From Sphingomonas aerophila (GTDB lineage Bacteria > Pseudomonadota > Alphaproteobacteria > Sphingomonadales > Sphingomonadaceae), in NCBI RefSeq assembly GCF_014199305.1, contig NZ_JACIJK010000007.1, positions 1-64,000 on the forward strand: a stretch of DNA of 64,000 nt, read 5' to 3'. How positions within the stretch are numbered: the stretch's first letter is position 1; each line of letters starts with the position of its first letter. The position numbers were made by a program, and so were the translations under genes. The notes under the pieces were generated by a model. That model had not been told where the DNA came from and did no database searches. It saw only the letters and a program-made list of their open reading frames with translations. Positions 17,461 to 28,043 of the stretch are shown piece by piece.

Positions 17461-17682
17461 TGTTCCCGGAGACTCGAAAGCATGAGTTACGTCCGACAGA
17501 ACGTGACGGGAGCAACTGCCCTGCGTTGACGTCGTTCCTCGTTTTTCTTTTACAATTGTCGGCAGCTCCCGTTGCTGGTTCGACTTCTAACGCAAGCATT
17601 CGCAATAAATTGTTGACCATAAGGCATTAACCACGTCTCTTCCGAGGTAGAGGTGGGGCTTTTCGAAGATGAGCAGGGCACG

Positions 17683-17853
17683 ATGAGAAGCGTTGATGTT
17701 GCGGTGGACCACTTCGGGCCGCCGCTGCGGGACGCCTTTCCTGCCGCGTCGGACGGGACGTTCTACAGCATGCTTGCCGTGCTGAAGGATGCGGAGGGTC
17801 CAGCAGAAGCCCGACAGCATCGGCCACCGGACGCCGGGCAACTCAGGCGTTAA
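17683..17853 (+). CDS. Small unknown protein, relative of the ORF at 22684
   Basis: A 56-residue frame beginning MRSVDVAVDHFGPPLRDAF has AGGG five bases before the ATG. Its core DGTFYSMLAVLK matches DGTFGSFLQVLQ of the tiny protein at 22684-22860, with an HxG motif a similar distance upstream in both. The pattern HFGPPLRDAF...FYSMLAVLK distantly recalls NepR-type anti-sigma proteins (IGxxLRxxY...FxxLLxxL), but this is only a resemblance. It may be non-coding; similarity to the second copy is the main support. Confidence 0.4.
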   Translation: MRSVDVAVDHFGPPLRDAFPAASDGTFYSMLAVLKDAEGPAEARQHRPPDAGQLRR

Positions 17854-18096
17854 CCAAGAAGGACGGATTGAAGGCGCCGAACTGGTGCGCTTTCGCGAAA
17901 GCGCGCCATCGGGCCGCGTCGACCGTCCGCTTTCGCCTACGGAGGCCGCCGACATCACATCCTGCACCAACGTCCTCCGTTCGGCGCGTTCGCGACTCAG
18001 TCCGGCTTATCCTGCATCAGGTCTTGCCGGCCTGGGCTGGCGGAAACGCGAAACCTGATTCACGGCACGCCGCCTGTAGATCGAAGCGGATTACCG

Positions 18097-18306
18097 ATGA
18101 CCACGTTTGACCCGGAGCGCCAAGCCACGACCTTGCACCGCAGGTATGGCGGTCGCGCGAGGCAAGTCGTCCTCGACTTCATCGTCCAGGCCGTTCGAGA
18201 CCTGGACATGGAAGCCGCGCGATTCTGGGAGCGGGTGGCAGCCGTCATCGACCGTTATGCCGAGCGCGGCCTCAACGATCAGCGTGGCGACGACATCCTG
18301 ATCTGA
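18097..18306 (+). CDS. Small helical protein (DUF6961-like), paralogue of the one at 38912
   Basis: A 69-residue product (MTTFDPERQATTLHRRYGGR...). The core YGGRARQVVLDFIVQAVRDL then FWERVAAVIDRY matches the pattern of the 70-residue protein at 38912 (HGHRAAQKVVDQIILCIREH then KWEEVGRIVDHS). Such tiny proteins with GxRA and a W-x-x-V motif are common in sphingomonads and are annotated as DUF6961 as I recall. No signal peptide or membrane segment. Function unknown. Confidence 0.65.
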   Translation: MTTFDPERQATTLHRRYGGRARQVVLDFIVQAVRDLDMEAARFWERVAAVIDRYAERGLNDQRGDDILI

Positions 18307-18429
18307 CGCTGCTGAGTCCTTGGGAATCAGCGGGGCCGGCGAAGGAATCTCCAGTGTCCGCCGCGTCTGCCGCGGGGGGCTGCTAGGTACCATCTGGCCC
18401 CTAGCGGCGCGACCCACGGATCGAAGCCC

Positions 18430-19545
<1,116 letters not shown>

Positions 19546-19711
19546 TCAACGAAAGTCGAAGACCACTTGCGTCAGGGCGGTTCGGGGGTCTGCCGGGCCG
19601 CTGTTGAACAGCGCTGTATGTGCGACGAGAGGCGGTCACCCGACCTAGCCTTGGCACGCTCAGGTTGCCGCGGGGCGAGCGTTGCCCGAAGAACTTGACC
19701 GATGCTGGCGC

Positions 19712-19867
19712 TCAGCTCGCGCGTTTGGCCTTGTGCTCGGCCAACAGCCGGTCGAGCTCCTCGATGCGGAGCCGTTCCGGCGTGCCTTTCGCCAGGCCCT
19801 TCAGGCGGCACTCTGCCCACAGCTTTTTGCGCTCGGACTCCAGCGCCTTGAGGTACAGGTCAGCCAT
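19712..19867 (-). CDS. Small conserved charged protein, 51 residues
   Basis: A short frame with an excellent ribosome site, AAGGAG seven bases before the ATG, and strong codon bias. The product starts MADLYLKALESERKKLWAEC and continues as one predicted amphipathic helix rich in Leu, Glu and Lys, ending KAKRAS. It has no signal peptide and no recognised domain. It lies alone between the mreB-like gene and the pseudouridine synthase gene. Function unknown. Confidence 0.6.
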   Translation of the reverse strand: MADLYLKALESERKKLWAECRLKGLAKGTPERLRIEELDRLLAEHKAKRAS

Positions 19868-20026
19868 TGATCATCTCCTTATGCCGACCTTCAAAGGACG
19901 GCCGCGCCCTGTGGCCGGGCTCCTTAGCCCCTTAAAAGCGTGCTTGCACTCACTTGCCGAAGGTCCCGTTGCCTTTCCAGAGGTCCGGCATAAGCTCGTT
20001 AGGCAGTCAGCCGGAACACTGCGGTC

Positions 20027-20566
20027 TCAGGCCCGCTTCCATTCTCCAGGTGCCAATCCGTCGAGCGTCCAATCGCCGACGCTCCACCGTACCAGCCGCA
20101 AGGTAGGGTGACCGATCGCGGCAGTCATCCTGCGCACCTGGCGGTTCCGCCCTTCGCTGATCGTCAGCGTCAGCCAGCAATCAGGTACGGTTTTTCGGAA
20201 GCGGACCGGAGGATCGCGAGGCCACAGGGCGGGTGGGGCAATGCGCTCCGTCGTGGCGGGGCGGGTAATGCCGTCCTTCAGGAGAACGCCGCGTCGCAGC
20301 GTCGCGAGCGCGGCCTCCGTCACATCGCCCTCGACCTGAACGAGGTAGGTCTTGGGCAGCTTGTACCGAGGGTCAGCGATCCGCGCCTGCAAGCGGCCGT
20401 CATCGGTCAGCACAAGCAGCCCCTCGCTGTCCAGGTCTAGCCGACCCGCCGGGTAGACGCCGGGTACGTCGATAAAGCCGGACAAGGTCGGGCGGGCAGT
20501 CTCCGACCGTTCGTCCGTGAACTGGGGCAGCACGCCAAATGGCTTGTTGAACAGGATCAATGTCAT
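20027..20566 (-). CDS. rluE: 23S rRNA pseudouridine synthase, RluE/RsuA family
   Basis: The 179-residue protein contains the catalytic motif [14 protein letters not shown] with the nucleophilic Asp, the N-terminal [14 protein letters not shown] and the C-terminal [16 protein letters not shown] and LRLVR motifs of the RsuA/RluB/E/F group. It lacks the N-terminal S4 domain, as RluE does; RluE modifies U2457 of E. coli 23S rRNA. ATG 20566 was chosen over a TTG five codons earlier. Exact target assignment is by family resemblance. Confidence 0.85.
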   Translation of the reverse strand: MTLILFNKPFGVLPQFTDERSETARPTLSGFIDVPGVYPAGRLDLDSEGLLVLTDDGRLQARIADPRYKLPKTYLVQVEGDVTEAALATLRRGVLLKDGITRPATTERIAPPALWPRDPPVRFRKTVPDCWLTLTISEGRNRQVRRMTAAIGHPTLRLVRWSVGDWTLDGLAPGEWKRA

Positions 20567-20645
20567 CGGGTGTGCACGCAAACGGCTCGCACCCGGGTCA
20601 GGCGCGCCGGGCCTGCAGCCTGGTGCAAGGCTGCGTGTGGGATCT

Positions 20646-22265
20646 TCACGCGGGGCGGCACAGGCTGGTGGCTACCGCCTCGGCGACCTTGATGCCGTCC
20701 ACTGCCGCCGACAGGATGCCGCCAGCATAGCCCGCCCCTTCGCCAGCGGGGAACAGGCCGGCCGTGTTGAGGCTCTGGAAGTCCGCCCCGCGCGTGAAGC
20801 GAACGGGCGACGAGGTGCGTGTTTCGACGCCGGTCATCACCACGTCCGGGTGATCGTAGCCGGGGATCTGGCGGCCGAACACCGGCAGCGCTTCACGCAT
20901 GGCCGCCACGGCGTAGTCGGGCAAGCATTCGGCCAGGTCGGTTGCCTGCACGCCAGGACGATAGGAGGGGACGACAGACCCGAGCGAGGTAGACGGGCGT
21001 CCTGCCAGGAAGTCACCCAGCCGCTGCGCTGGCGCCTTGTAGCTCGATCCCCCAGCGACAAACGCCTCGCGTTCCCAATGCCGCTGCAACGCCAGACCGG
21101 CGAGCGGGTCGCCGGGAAAGTCGCGTGCCGGATCGATCGCCACGACGAAGCCGGAGTTCGCATTGCGCTCATTGCGGCTGTACTGGCTCATGCCGTTGGT
21201 GGCGACGCCGCCCTCTTCCGACGTCGCCGCGACGACGGTCCCGCCGGGACACATGCAGAAGCTGTAGACGGTACGCCCATTCGAGCAGTGATGTGAGATA
21301 TGATACTCGGCCGCCCCCAGTACCGGGTGGCCGGCATTGGCTCCGAACCGCGCCTGGTCGATCCAGGACTGAGGATGTTCGATACGAACGCCGATCGAGA
21401 ACGGTTTGGCTTCGACGTGGACGCCCGCCTCGTGCAGCACCCTAAAGGTGTCGCGGGCGCTGTGACCGATGGCGAGCACGACCCGCTCGGCTTCCAGGTA
21501 ATCACCGTTTTGCAGGTGGATCCCGCGAATATGGCGCACGCCGTGCGGGTCGAGTTGCACGTCGATCCCGTCCACCCGGGTGCCGAACCGATATTCGCCG
21601 CCCAGTTCCTCGATCGTGGCGCGCATGCTTTCCACCATCGTGACCAGGCGAAAGGTGCCGATATGCGGGTGGGCTTCGGTCAGGATCTCCGGCGGCGCAC
21701 CGGCTTTTACGAACTCGGTCAGCACCTTTCGATCGAGGTGGCGCGGGTCCTTGATGCGGCTGTAAAGCTTGCCGTCCGAGAAGGTGCCCGCGCCGCCTTC
21801 ACCGAATTGAACGTTCGACTCCGGGTTCAGGACGCTGCGGCGCCAAAGGCCCCAAGTGTCTTTGGTGCGTTCGCGCACGACCTTGCCGCGATCCAGGATA
21901 ATCGGGCGAAAACCCATCTGCGCAAGGATCAGCCCCGCGAACAAGCCACATGGGCCAGCCCCGATCACGACTGGCCGGGGCGTGCCCGTTCGCGCCGCGG
22001 TTACGTGGCGGTAGCTGGTATCGGGCGTTCGCTGGAGATTACGATCCTTGCTGTGCCGGGCGAGCACCTTCGCTTCATCGCGTAACGTTAGGTCCACCGT
22101 GTAGACGAGGAGGATGTTCGATTTGTCGCGGGCGTCGTGCCCCCGACGCACGACCTGATGGCGGACGATGTCGCGCGGGGTGATGCGCAACCGCTTAATG
22201 ATCGCGGCAGGCAGCGCCTCGTCGGCATGGTGGAGGGGCAAGGTCAGGTTGGTCAGGCGAAGCAT
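20646..22265 (-). CDS. FAD-dependent oxidoreductase (COG2509-type dehydrogenase)
   Basis: The 539-residue protein begins with a small N-terminal alpha/beta domain ([18 protein letters not shown]), typical of the COG2509 group. An FAD-binding Rossmann motif follows ([20 protein letters not shown]), then the group's [17 protein letters not shown] motif, CMCPGG, and the C-terminal FAD motif [19 protein letters not shown]. The group is uncharacterised despite wide distribution; it is probably a soluble dehydrogenase. I chose ATG 22265 because it starts the conserved N-terminal domain; an open frame upstream to 22412 has no conservation. Confidence 0.85.
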   Translation of the reverse strand: MLRLTNLTLPLHHADEALPAAIIKRLRITPRDIVRHQVVRRGHDARDKSNILLVYTVDLTLRDEAKVLARHSKDRNLQRTPDTSYRHVTAARTGTPRPVVIGAGPCGLFAGLILAQMGFRPIILDRGKVVRERTKDTWGLWRRSVLNPESNVQFGEGGAGTFSDGKLYSRIKDPRHLDRKVLTEFVKAGAPPEILTEAHPHIGTFRLVTMVESMRATIEELGGEYRFGTRVDGIDVQLDPHGVRHIRGIHLQNGDYLEAERVVLAIGHSARDTFRVLHEAGVHVEAKPFSIGVRIEHPQSWIDQARFGANAGHPVLGAAEYHISHHCSNGRTVYSFCMCPGGTVVAATSEEGGVATNGMSQYSRNERNANSGFVVAIDPARDFPGDPLAGLALQRHWEREAFVAGGSSYKAPAQRLGDFLAGRPSTSLGSVVPSYRPGVQATDLAECLPDYAVAAMREALPVFGRQIPGYDHPDVVMTGVETRTSSPVRFTRGADFQSLNTAGLFPAGEGAGYAGGILSAAVDGIKVAEAVATSLCRPA

Positions 22266-22683
22266 TGAACCCGATGTAGTTCGGCTTCGGCATGGCGCCA
22301 ACGCCATATAGTCCGTTAAGTCAGGTGGTTGAGTATAGCGCGCGCCAAGCTTGGCCGGAGATCCGCCGTACCAAGGCCAACGGGCCAAATCAGCAGTAGC
22401 TAGTCGCGCCAAGGATCACCTCGCGCACTGCCGCCCATCGCTGGGGACCACCTTGATCATCGAATGTGCCAGTAGCGAATTGTCCGCAAGCCGAGATCTC
22501 GTAGGCTGGGTCCGGGCTCAATGTTCCGGGACAACGTGGCAGTAATGAACTCGATGACCGGCCTGGGTAAGCCAACTATGCTACCCGGCACAGCGCGGGC
22601 GACAGGTACGTGAGCCGTGATCGCGACAGATGCCGGCAAGCCCGTTCGGCCGCACGCTGGCGACGGCATAAGGCCGAGGGTTT
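22266..22683. other. Intergenic region, no gene seen
   Basis: About 420 bases. A minus-strand frame at 22457-22942 stays open but its Arg-rich product looks like an antisense shadow and overlaps the better-supported tiny ORF at 22684. No clear hairpin or promoter was identified. Confidence 0.35.
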
Positions 22684-22860
22684 GTGACGCCTGCCAACGA
22701 ACACAACGGCCGATCAAGTTCGCACGTCGGCGCACAGGAAGCTGCGTCAGTTGCTGCTGCCGTGGTCGGGGACGGAACCTTCGGCAGCTTCCTGCAGGTG
22801 CTGCAGAATGACGACCGCGCAACGGAACAGCAGCGGCTTGTCTCACCAGAGGGGATCTAG
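22684..22860 (+). CDS. Small unknown protein, relative of the ORF at 17683
   Basis: A 58-residue frame with a GTG start behind GAGGG. It reads MTPANEHNGRSSSHVGAQEA, then ASVAAAVVGDGTFGSFLQVL, and ends RLVSPEGI. The DGTFxSxLxVL core and upstream HxG are shared with the ORF at 17683-17853, in a different DNA context, which supports both being real. No signal peptide or membrane segment. Function unknown; a distant resemblance to NepR-type anti-sigma proteins is possible but unproven. Confidence 0.45.
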   Translation: MTPANEHNGRSSSHVGAQEAASVAAAVVGDGTFGSFLQVLQNDDRATEQQRLVSPEGI

Positions 22861-23000
22861 TTGACTGGAGGAAGCGAGCCATGCGCTCCGCTTTCGCGAT
22901 AGCGCGGCTTCGTCGCGCAGCGTTGGTCGTACGACCTTCCACGGAGGAGGCCTTGGCCCTCGGCTTGATCCTCGCTTAGAGGCGGGCTCTAGAGGTGTTC

Positions 23001-23639
23001 ATGACAACAGATACATCGAGGAAGTCTGCTGGCGAATGGGCGGGCGTTCTGACGCGAACGGGCACAAGCCGTGTGTTGCGCGTGCTGGCCTGCTCGACTG
23101 CGGTGCTGATGAGTGCTGCCGCGACGGCTGGTAGCTATGCGACGCAGGATGTGGCCGGTTGGATGGTCGCCGCGAGCAAGGACGGGCACGGCTGTTTCGT
23201 GACAAAGACCTTCAATCGCACCGGAGCGACTACCGTGCTTCTTGGCCTCGATCGTAGTGGCGGGAACCGTTTGTCGGTGCTCAATTCCAACTGGTCGATC
23301 AAGCCGAAGGATAGGCTCAAACTTGATTTTGCCTTGTCCCACGGCGCGTACCCAAAGCATTTTGCCATCGGTATAGCGTCTGACGACAAGCAAGGGTTTG
23401 TCACGAATTTCGAGGCACAGTTCCTCGCCTATTTTGCGAAGTCGGAGTTCCTGAACATCGCGCGCGGCGATGTGCCGGTCGAGCGATTGAACCTCGCCGG
23501 CAGCGGCCCGGCGACCGTTGAGCTCAAGAAGTGCGTAGCTGCTCAGCGGGCCCCGTCGAGCACGGACGAAACAGCCCCGGACACGGGCGATATTCCCACC
23601 GACCCGTTCGCTCCCCGATCACGCGAGCCAAAGGGCTAG
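23001..23639 (+). CDS. Exported hypothetical protein
   Basis: The 212-residue product has a long N-terminal region (MTTDTSRKSAGEWAGVLTRT) followed by a hydrophobic signal segment (VLRVLACSTAVLMSAAATAG). A roughly 130-residue beta-rich domain follows, with DGHGCFVTKTFNRTGATTVL and LNSNWSIKPKDRLKLDFAL. Two Cys residues could form a disulfide. The C terminus is Pro/Asp/Thr-rich and probably unstructured. The fold recalls small alphaproteobacterial secreted proteins without assigned function. AGAGG precedes ATG 23001. Confidence 0.65.
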   Translation: MTTDTSRKSAGEWAGVLTRTGTSRVLRVLACSTAVLMSAAATAGSYATQDVAGWMVAASKDGHGCFVTKTFNRTGATTVLLGLDRSGGNRLSVLNSNWSIKPKDRLKLDFALSHGAYPKHFAIGIASDDKQGFVTNFEAQFLAYFAKSEFLNIARGDVPVERLNLAGSGPATVELKKCVAAQRAPSSTDETAPDTGDIPTDPFAPRSREPKG

Positions 23640-23801
23640 CGGCCGGTTCGTCGCTTTGCGGTGAGGCGACCAAGAATCGGGACGACTTTTCACCGCTTTT
23701 CGGTCCGGCGGAGAAGATGCACAGTCCAGCAAAACCGGATTGTGGAACGAAGTCTGCTCAGCTTCTTTGTTTCAGTTGGTTAACAACGTGTGGGAAGAGT
23801 G

Positions 23802-24113
23802 ATGTCTGTTTTTGCGTCCAAATATGTGTCGGTCTTGATGATCACGGCCGGCGCGGTCAGCCTTGGCGGCTGCGCTACCAAGGGCTATGTGCGCGAGCAG
23901 ATCGCGCCGGTGAGCCAGCGCGTCGATGCGCTCGAAACCCGCCTGCAGGAAACTGATGCGACGGCCAAGTCGGCACTGACCGGGGCGCAGGCAGCATCCA
24001 CGCAGGCACAGGCCAACGGCCAGCGCCTGGATCAGCTGACCGGCCGGGTGGACGGCGTCGAACAGCGGCTGACGGTGCAGGAGCAGAGCCGCGCTCGGCG
24101 GCCACGCCACTGA
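23802..24113 (+). CDS. Lpp-like coiled-coil lipoprotein
   Basis: The 103-residue product has a lipoprotein signal (MSVFASKYVSVLMITAGAVS) with lipobox LGGC at about residues 24-27. Heptad-like repeats follow (EQIAPVSQRVDALETRLQET and NGQRLDQLTGRVDGVEQRL), typical of trimeric coiled-coil outer-membrane lipoproteins. It may sit in the outer membrane and contact peptidoglycan; the C-terminal RRPRH is basic rather than the free Lys of Lpp. A strong terminator hairpin follows at 24154. Next comes an L,D-transpeptidase gene, a fitting neighbour because such enzymes attach Lpp-type proteins to the wall. Confidence 0.72.
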   Translation: MSVFASKYVSVLMITAGAVSLGGCATKGYVREQIAPVSQRVDALETRLQETDATAKSALTGAQAASTQAQANGQRLDQLTGRVDGVEQRLTVQEQSRARRPRH

Positions 24114-24153
24114 TTGCTCACCATCAATAACGACAAGCTGCGTATGACTTGGA

Positions 24154-24177
24154 CCGGCCGCTCTACCGAGCGGCCGG
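24154..24177 (+). terminator. Perfect hairpin terminator after the lipoprotein gene
   Basis: CCGGCCGCTC and GAGCGGCCGG pair as a 10-bp stem with a TACC loop, 41 bases past the lipoprotein stop and 21 bases before the next start. It ends in CTCTATT rather than a long U run. Confidence 0.75.
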
Positions 24178-24197
24178 CTCTATTGAGTGCTGAATAG

Positions 24198-24887
24198 ATG
24201 ATCCTTCTTTTGCGGGCGGCAGCTGCGCTCTCGCTGATCGTTCCAACTGCGGCGTTCGCGGACGCGGCGAAAACCCCGAAGTCGAAAGCGCATACGGTGC
24301 AAGCAGCGCCGGCGATCGTGGCGTCGGACACAGCAGCACGCATTGCGAGGCTGGTGGTCGCCTCCGGGGACAATCAGGGGCTACCCTGGGCGGTGGTCGA
24401 CAAGACGAACGCTGCGCTGTTCCTGTTCGACCCTGCAGGCAAGCCGATTGCCGCGGTGCCAGTCCTGATTGGAATCGCCCCCGGCGATGAAGCAAGTCCC
24501 GGTGTCGGCAGCAAGAAGCTTTCCGACCTCGGTCCGGCCGAGAAAACTACCCCAGCCGGCCGCTTTCTGGCTAAGTTCGGTCTCCCGGTGGGCGGAGAAA
24601 GGGTCCTCTGGGTGGATTACGCCACATCGGTAGCCCTGCACCCGATCCCGAAGGACGTCGGCGCCAAGGAAAAGCGGCGCGCCCGCATGCTGTCGCCGGA
24701 AGCGGACGATAACCGCATCACCTTCGGATGCATCAACGTTCCCAAAGCCTTTTACGGCAGCTTGTTGCGCCCGATGTTCCGACGAAGGGGGGGCTATGTT
24801 TATGTGCTGCCCGATACCAAGTCGGTCGACGAGGTATTCCCGCGATTGCAGGCCGAGGCGGCCATGGGGAGTACTGCCGGCATGTAG
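24198..24887 (+). CDS. Exported L,D-transpeptidase (YkuD family) with altered catalytic motif
   Basis: The 229-residue product has a signal peptide (MILLLRAAAALSLIVPTAAF, then AD) and a YkuD-type catalytic domain from about residue 60. The nucleophile would be Cys178 in ITFGCIN, with a family His148 in VALHPI. The usual motif is [S/T]HGC, so the His before Gly is Phe here (Phe176). L,D-transpeptidases cross-link peptidoglycan 3-3 or attach lipoproteins. A group with altered motifs exists, so activity is likely but not certain. The gene follows an Lpp-like lipoprotein gene. Confidence 0.78.
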   Translation: MILLLRAAAALSLIVPTAAFADAAKTPKSKAHTVQAAPAIVASDTAARIARLVVASGDNQGLPWAVVDKTNAALFLFDPAGKPIAAVPVLIGIAPGDEASPGVGSKKLSDLGPAEKTTPAGRFLAKFGLPVGGERVLWVDYATSVALHPIPKDVGAKEKRRARMLSPEADDNRITFGCINVPKAFYGSLLRPMFRRRGGYVYVLPDTKSVDEVFPRLQAEAAMGSTAGM

Positions 24888-25178
24888 CCAGGGAGTCCGC
24901 AACGCGACAGGGCTCGATAACGGGGCACCGTAGAGCCGACGAAACAGCTATGGTGAGCCGCCTCAACGACGTTTCTGGTGCCGCAGCTATGCGGAATGGT
25001 AGGTGAGCTTCACGAGGCGAGATCGTTGTGGGGGCGTGCGCGGGTCACGCCACCAGTCGGTTTGGCACCTGCGCTGCTGACTGGGGAACGTGCGCGGGAC
25101 CTTTTGCCGCGTCTGAAACTTATGGTGTGAGCAAGGGAGGATTCCCGCTATTGCCGCGTTGCAGCGTTGGGGATCTTC

Positions 25179-26921
25179 GTGGACGAGAATGAGCAGCTTC
25201 ACCGGCAGGATGACGCCGGACGGGGACAGAGCACCGGAGTGCCTGCGGAAGGCGCCGCGGACGTTGGTGCCCGCGAACCTATCGAAACCCGTGGGCTGCA
25301 CCATTGGCGTGAGGCCACGATCACAAAGCCGGGGCTCGACGACCGAGGCGACGTGTTCTTCGCTGCGATCGAGATGACGCGGATGCCGATGATCCTGACG
25401 GATCCGCATAAGCCCGACAATCCGATCGTGTTCGCGAACAAGGCCTTTCTCGACCTGACCCTTTACGAGGAGTCGGAGGTCCTGGGCCGTAACTGCCGCT
25501 TCTTGCAGGGTGCCCAGACGGATCGCGAACTGGTCGATCAGTTACGCGACGCCATCAGGGCCAATGAGTCGATTGCGCTGGAGATCCTGAATTATCGCCG
25601 CGATGGAACGCCGTTCTGGAACGCGGTGTTCATCGGGCCAATCTACGACACATCGGGAAATCTGCTTTACTTCTTTGCCAGCCAATTGGACGTTACCCGT
25701 CGGCGGGAAAGCGAAAAGGCATCGGCGCAGGCACAGAAGATGGAGGCTGTGGGGCAACTCACTGCCGGGCTCGCGCATGATTTCAACAACCTTCTTCAGG
25801 TCGTGAACGGCAATATCGAGCTGGCAACCACGCGTGCAACCGACGACCGGGTTCTCCATTACCTTCAGAGTGCAAGGGGGGCAGCGGAGCGTGGCGCCAA
25901 GCTGACGGGGCAACTGCTTGCCTTCGCGCGCAAAACCAGGCTCGATCCGCGCCCCGTCGATGTCAGCGCCTGCATCAACGACTTTGCCGTCATGATGGAA
26001 AGCGCGATCGGCAAGCAGGTGGAACTGCATCTCAGCCTCCGGCGCAATCTGCCGCAAGCGGTGCTGGATCCGCAGCAATTCGAAATGGCTGTGCTGAACA
26101 TCGCGATCAACGCACGCGATGCCATGCCGCAGGGCGGGGTGGTCGAGGTTGTGACCGGCAAGGTTCACCTAAACGGCAATGCTGCGGCACGAGGGCTTGC
26201 TGCCGGAGATTACATCTCGATCGAAATCAAGGATCAGGGGCACGGTATGCCCCCGCACGTCGTGGAGCGGGCGATTGAGCCATTCTTCACGACCAAGGGG
26301 ACAGGGAAGGGGACCGGCCTCGGCCTGGCCATGGCATCAGGCTTCGTGCAGCAATCCCGCGGCCGGTTGGAGATCGAGAGCGAGGTAGACCGCGGCACCA
26401 CGGTGCGAATGCTCTTCCCGGTTGCTGCCGCGGAAAGCAGGCCGCCACAGGAGCCAGAGCGAAAGGCGATACTGGCCAGGCCTGACGACCTCGTGCCGTC
26501 CGAGCATATCCTGGTGGTGGAGGACAGCCCGGACGTGCTGGCACTGTCACGGGAGATCCTCGAAGAGGTTGGTTACCGCGTTTCGGTGGCGGAAACCGGG
26601 GAGGCAGCGTTGGACCTGTTCAAGACAATGCCGCCGGGGTCCGTCGACCTGCTGTTCACCGACCTGGTGATGCCTGGCGGGATCAACGGCATCGTGCTCG
26701 CAGACAAGATCGGCGCGATCGATCCTGACCTGCCCGTGTTGATGACGACAGGCTACAACGAGGATCTTGTCATCGAGGGGCCGAAGGCGTCAGGCCTCGA
26801 CGTCCTTGGCAAGCCGTATCGCCGGACCGACCTGCTGGATCGCGTACGCCAGGCGCTCAACCAGCGTGGCGCGACTGGGCAGCGGCGGCGTCAATCGGAA
26901 TACGGATCTGCCGAGGAATAG
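25179..26921 (+). CDS. LOV-domain hybrid histidine kinase (blue-light receptor)
   Basis: The 580-residue soluble kinase begins with about 60 poorly conserved residues, then a LOV/PAS domain. Its photoactive Cys106 lies in the canonical LGRNCRFLQG motif, with NYRRDGTPFWN and LDVT. A HisKA domain follows with phospho-accepting His200 in GLAHDFNNLLQ, then an HATPase domain (NIAINARDAMPQGG, DQGHGMPP, GTGLGLAMASGFV). A C-terminal receiver domain has Asp495 in LLFTDLVMPGG and Lys in LGKPYR. Blue light should form a flavin-Cys adduct and change kinase activity. The start is uncertain: GTG 25179 behind TTGGGG is preferred, TTG 25167 is possible. There is no separate response regulator beside it. Confidence 0.9.
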   Translation: MDENEQLHRQDDAGRGQSTGVPAEGAADVGAREPIETRGLHHWREATITKPGLDDRGDVFFAAIEMTRMPMILTDPHKPDNPIVFANKAFLDLTLYEESEVLGRNCRFLQGAQTDRELVDQLRDAIRANESIALEILNYRRDGTPFWNAVFIGPIYDTSGNLLYFFASQLDVTRRRESEKASAQAQKMEAVGQLTAGLAHDFNNLLQVVNGNIELATTRATDDRVLHYLQSARGAAERGAKLTGQLLAFARKTRLDPRPVDVSACINDFAVMMESAIGKQVELHLSLRRNLPQAVLDPQQFEMAVLNIAINARDAMPQGGVVEVVTGKVHLNGNAAARGLAAGDYISIEIKDQGHGMPPHVVERAIEPFFTTKGTGKGTGLGLAMASGFVQQSRGRLEIESEVDRGTTVRMLFPVAAAESRPPQEPERKAILARPDDLVPSEHILVVEDSPDVLALSREILEEVGYRVSVAETGEAALDLFKTMPPGSVDLLFTDLVMPGGINGIVLADKIGAIDPDLPVLMTTGYNEDLVIEGPKASGLDVLGKPYRRTDLLDRVRQALNQRGATGQRRRQSEYGSAEE

Positions 26922-26950
26922 CGTTCGTGCCTGCTGAAGGAGCGCCGGGC

Positions 26951-26983
26951 CCGCACAGGACAGGTCCTCCTTCCTGCGGTTTT
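26951..26983. terminator. Possible terminator between convergent genes
   Basis: CCGCACAGGA can pair with TCCTGCGG, leaving a two-base bulge, and is followed by TTTT on the plus strand. It lies between the LOV kinase and the convergent reductase gene and could stop the kinase transcript. Confidence 0.4.
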
Positions 26984-27002
26984 CCGCCGCTGCCGGGCGG
27001 GA

Positions 27003-28043
27003 TCAGCGGTGCTCGATAAAAGGGATTAGGCGTCCGGCTTGCTGGCGCTCGATGGCGCGGATCATCGCGTTGACGGGATCCACATCCTCGCTGAAGCCGG
27101 CCAAGCGGATCTTTGTCATGTCGGAGATTACATCGGCTTCGGTGCCGAAGATGAAGTCGCCAAAGCCCCAGCCAACGGTCCTGGTAAGATCGGGTTCTAC
27201 AAGGTCGCTGGCCATCGCCTTCCAGACGGGCTCCAATGCCGGCATGTGTGTCGCGAGCGAGAACGGGATCGGCTCTCCCACCCCTAGCCGGAAATGCTCG
27301 GCGACCTTCTCCCACATACGCCGCCAACGGAAGGGCGGATGCACATAGTTGAAGGCCTGCCCCGCCGCCTGCTTGGCCGTCGCCGCCCAAAGGCTTGCTC
27401 GCGCCAGGGCATGGGCATCCGTCACCTGGGCGAGACAGTCGTCATAAGTAAGCCGCGATCCGGGGAAGCGAAACGCCGCGCCGTCGGCAGCTGACAGCGC
27501 AGCATAGGCGCCGATCACCGTGGCGATGTTCATGGCGTTGCCGGCGGCGTCGCCCACGACGACATCCGGGCGCAGGATGGACCAATCCGGCCCACCCGCG
27601 GCGCGGCGCCGCTGCAGTTCGCGTTCCTGGGTGAAGTAAAAGTTCGGCCCGATCGGACGCGGGTTCTCGTCCTCGTAAAAGGGCGTCGTCACCGGTCCCA
27701 GGTGGACGCCATAGACCTTTGCGCCCTGATAGAGCACCACCCGCTCGACCGGTGCGCCGACCGCCTTTAACCCGTCAAGCAGATTGCGCATCATGGCTGA
27801 GTTGCGCTTGTCCTCCTCGGCCAGGCCGCCGCCTGGACCATAGGCCGCGTAAAAGACGTGAGTGACGTTGCGCGCGCCGGCCAGGGCTGTTCGCGTCGCC
27901 TCGGCATTGTTCAGATCTGCAACGATGTCTCCTTCCCTGCGCGAGAGCGCGAGCCCTTGCCAACCCGGCGTCCGGGCAATTTCCTCCAGCAAAGCCTTGC
28001 CAATTATGCCACCCGCACCGGCAACAAGAGCGATCTTGGTCAA
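27003..28043 (-). CDS. PRISE-type short-chain dehydrogenase/reductase
   Basis: The 346-residue protein has the N-terminal NADPH-binding motif VAGAGGIIGKALLEE. Features of the progesterone-5beta-reductase/iridoid-synthase-like (PRISE) group follow: HVFYAAYGPGG, LYQGAKVYGVHLGPVTTPFY, PNFYFTQERELQ with the family Tyr, and WSILRPDVVVGDAAGNAMNI. These enzymes reduce activated C=C bonds of enones. The substrate here cannot be predicted. The start codon is TTG 28043 behind GGAGAAG. It is divergent from a TonB receptor gene 328 bases away, without evidence of a functional link. Confidence 0.82.
   Translation of the reverse strand: MTKIALVAGAGGIIGKALLEEIARTPGWQGLALSRREGDIVADLNNAEATRTALAGARNVTHVFYAAYGPGGGLAEEDKRNSAMMRNLLDGLKAVGAPVERVVLYQGAKVYGVHLGPVTTPFYEDENPRPIGPNFYFTQERELQRRRAAGGPDWSILRPDVVVGDAAGNAMNIATVIGAYAALSAADGAAFRFPGSRLTYDDCLAQVTDAHALARASLWAATAKQAAGQAFNYVHPPFRWRRMWEKVAEHFRLGVGEPIPFSLATHMPALEPVWKAMASDLVEPDLTRTVGWGFGDFIFGTEADVISDMTKIRLAGFSEDVDPVNAMIRAIERQQAGRLIPFIEHR

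Noticed and set aside
22457-22942. Minus-strand 161-codon frame
   Set aside because: Arg-rich product without motif, and it overlaps the better-supported tiny plus-strand ORF at 22684.
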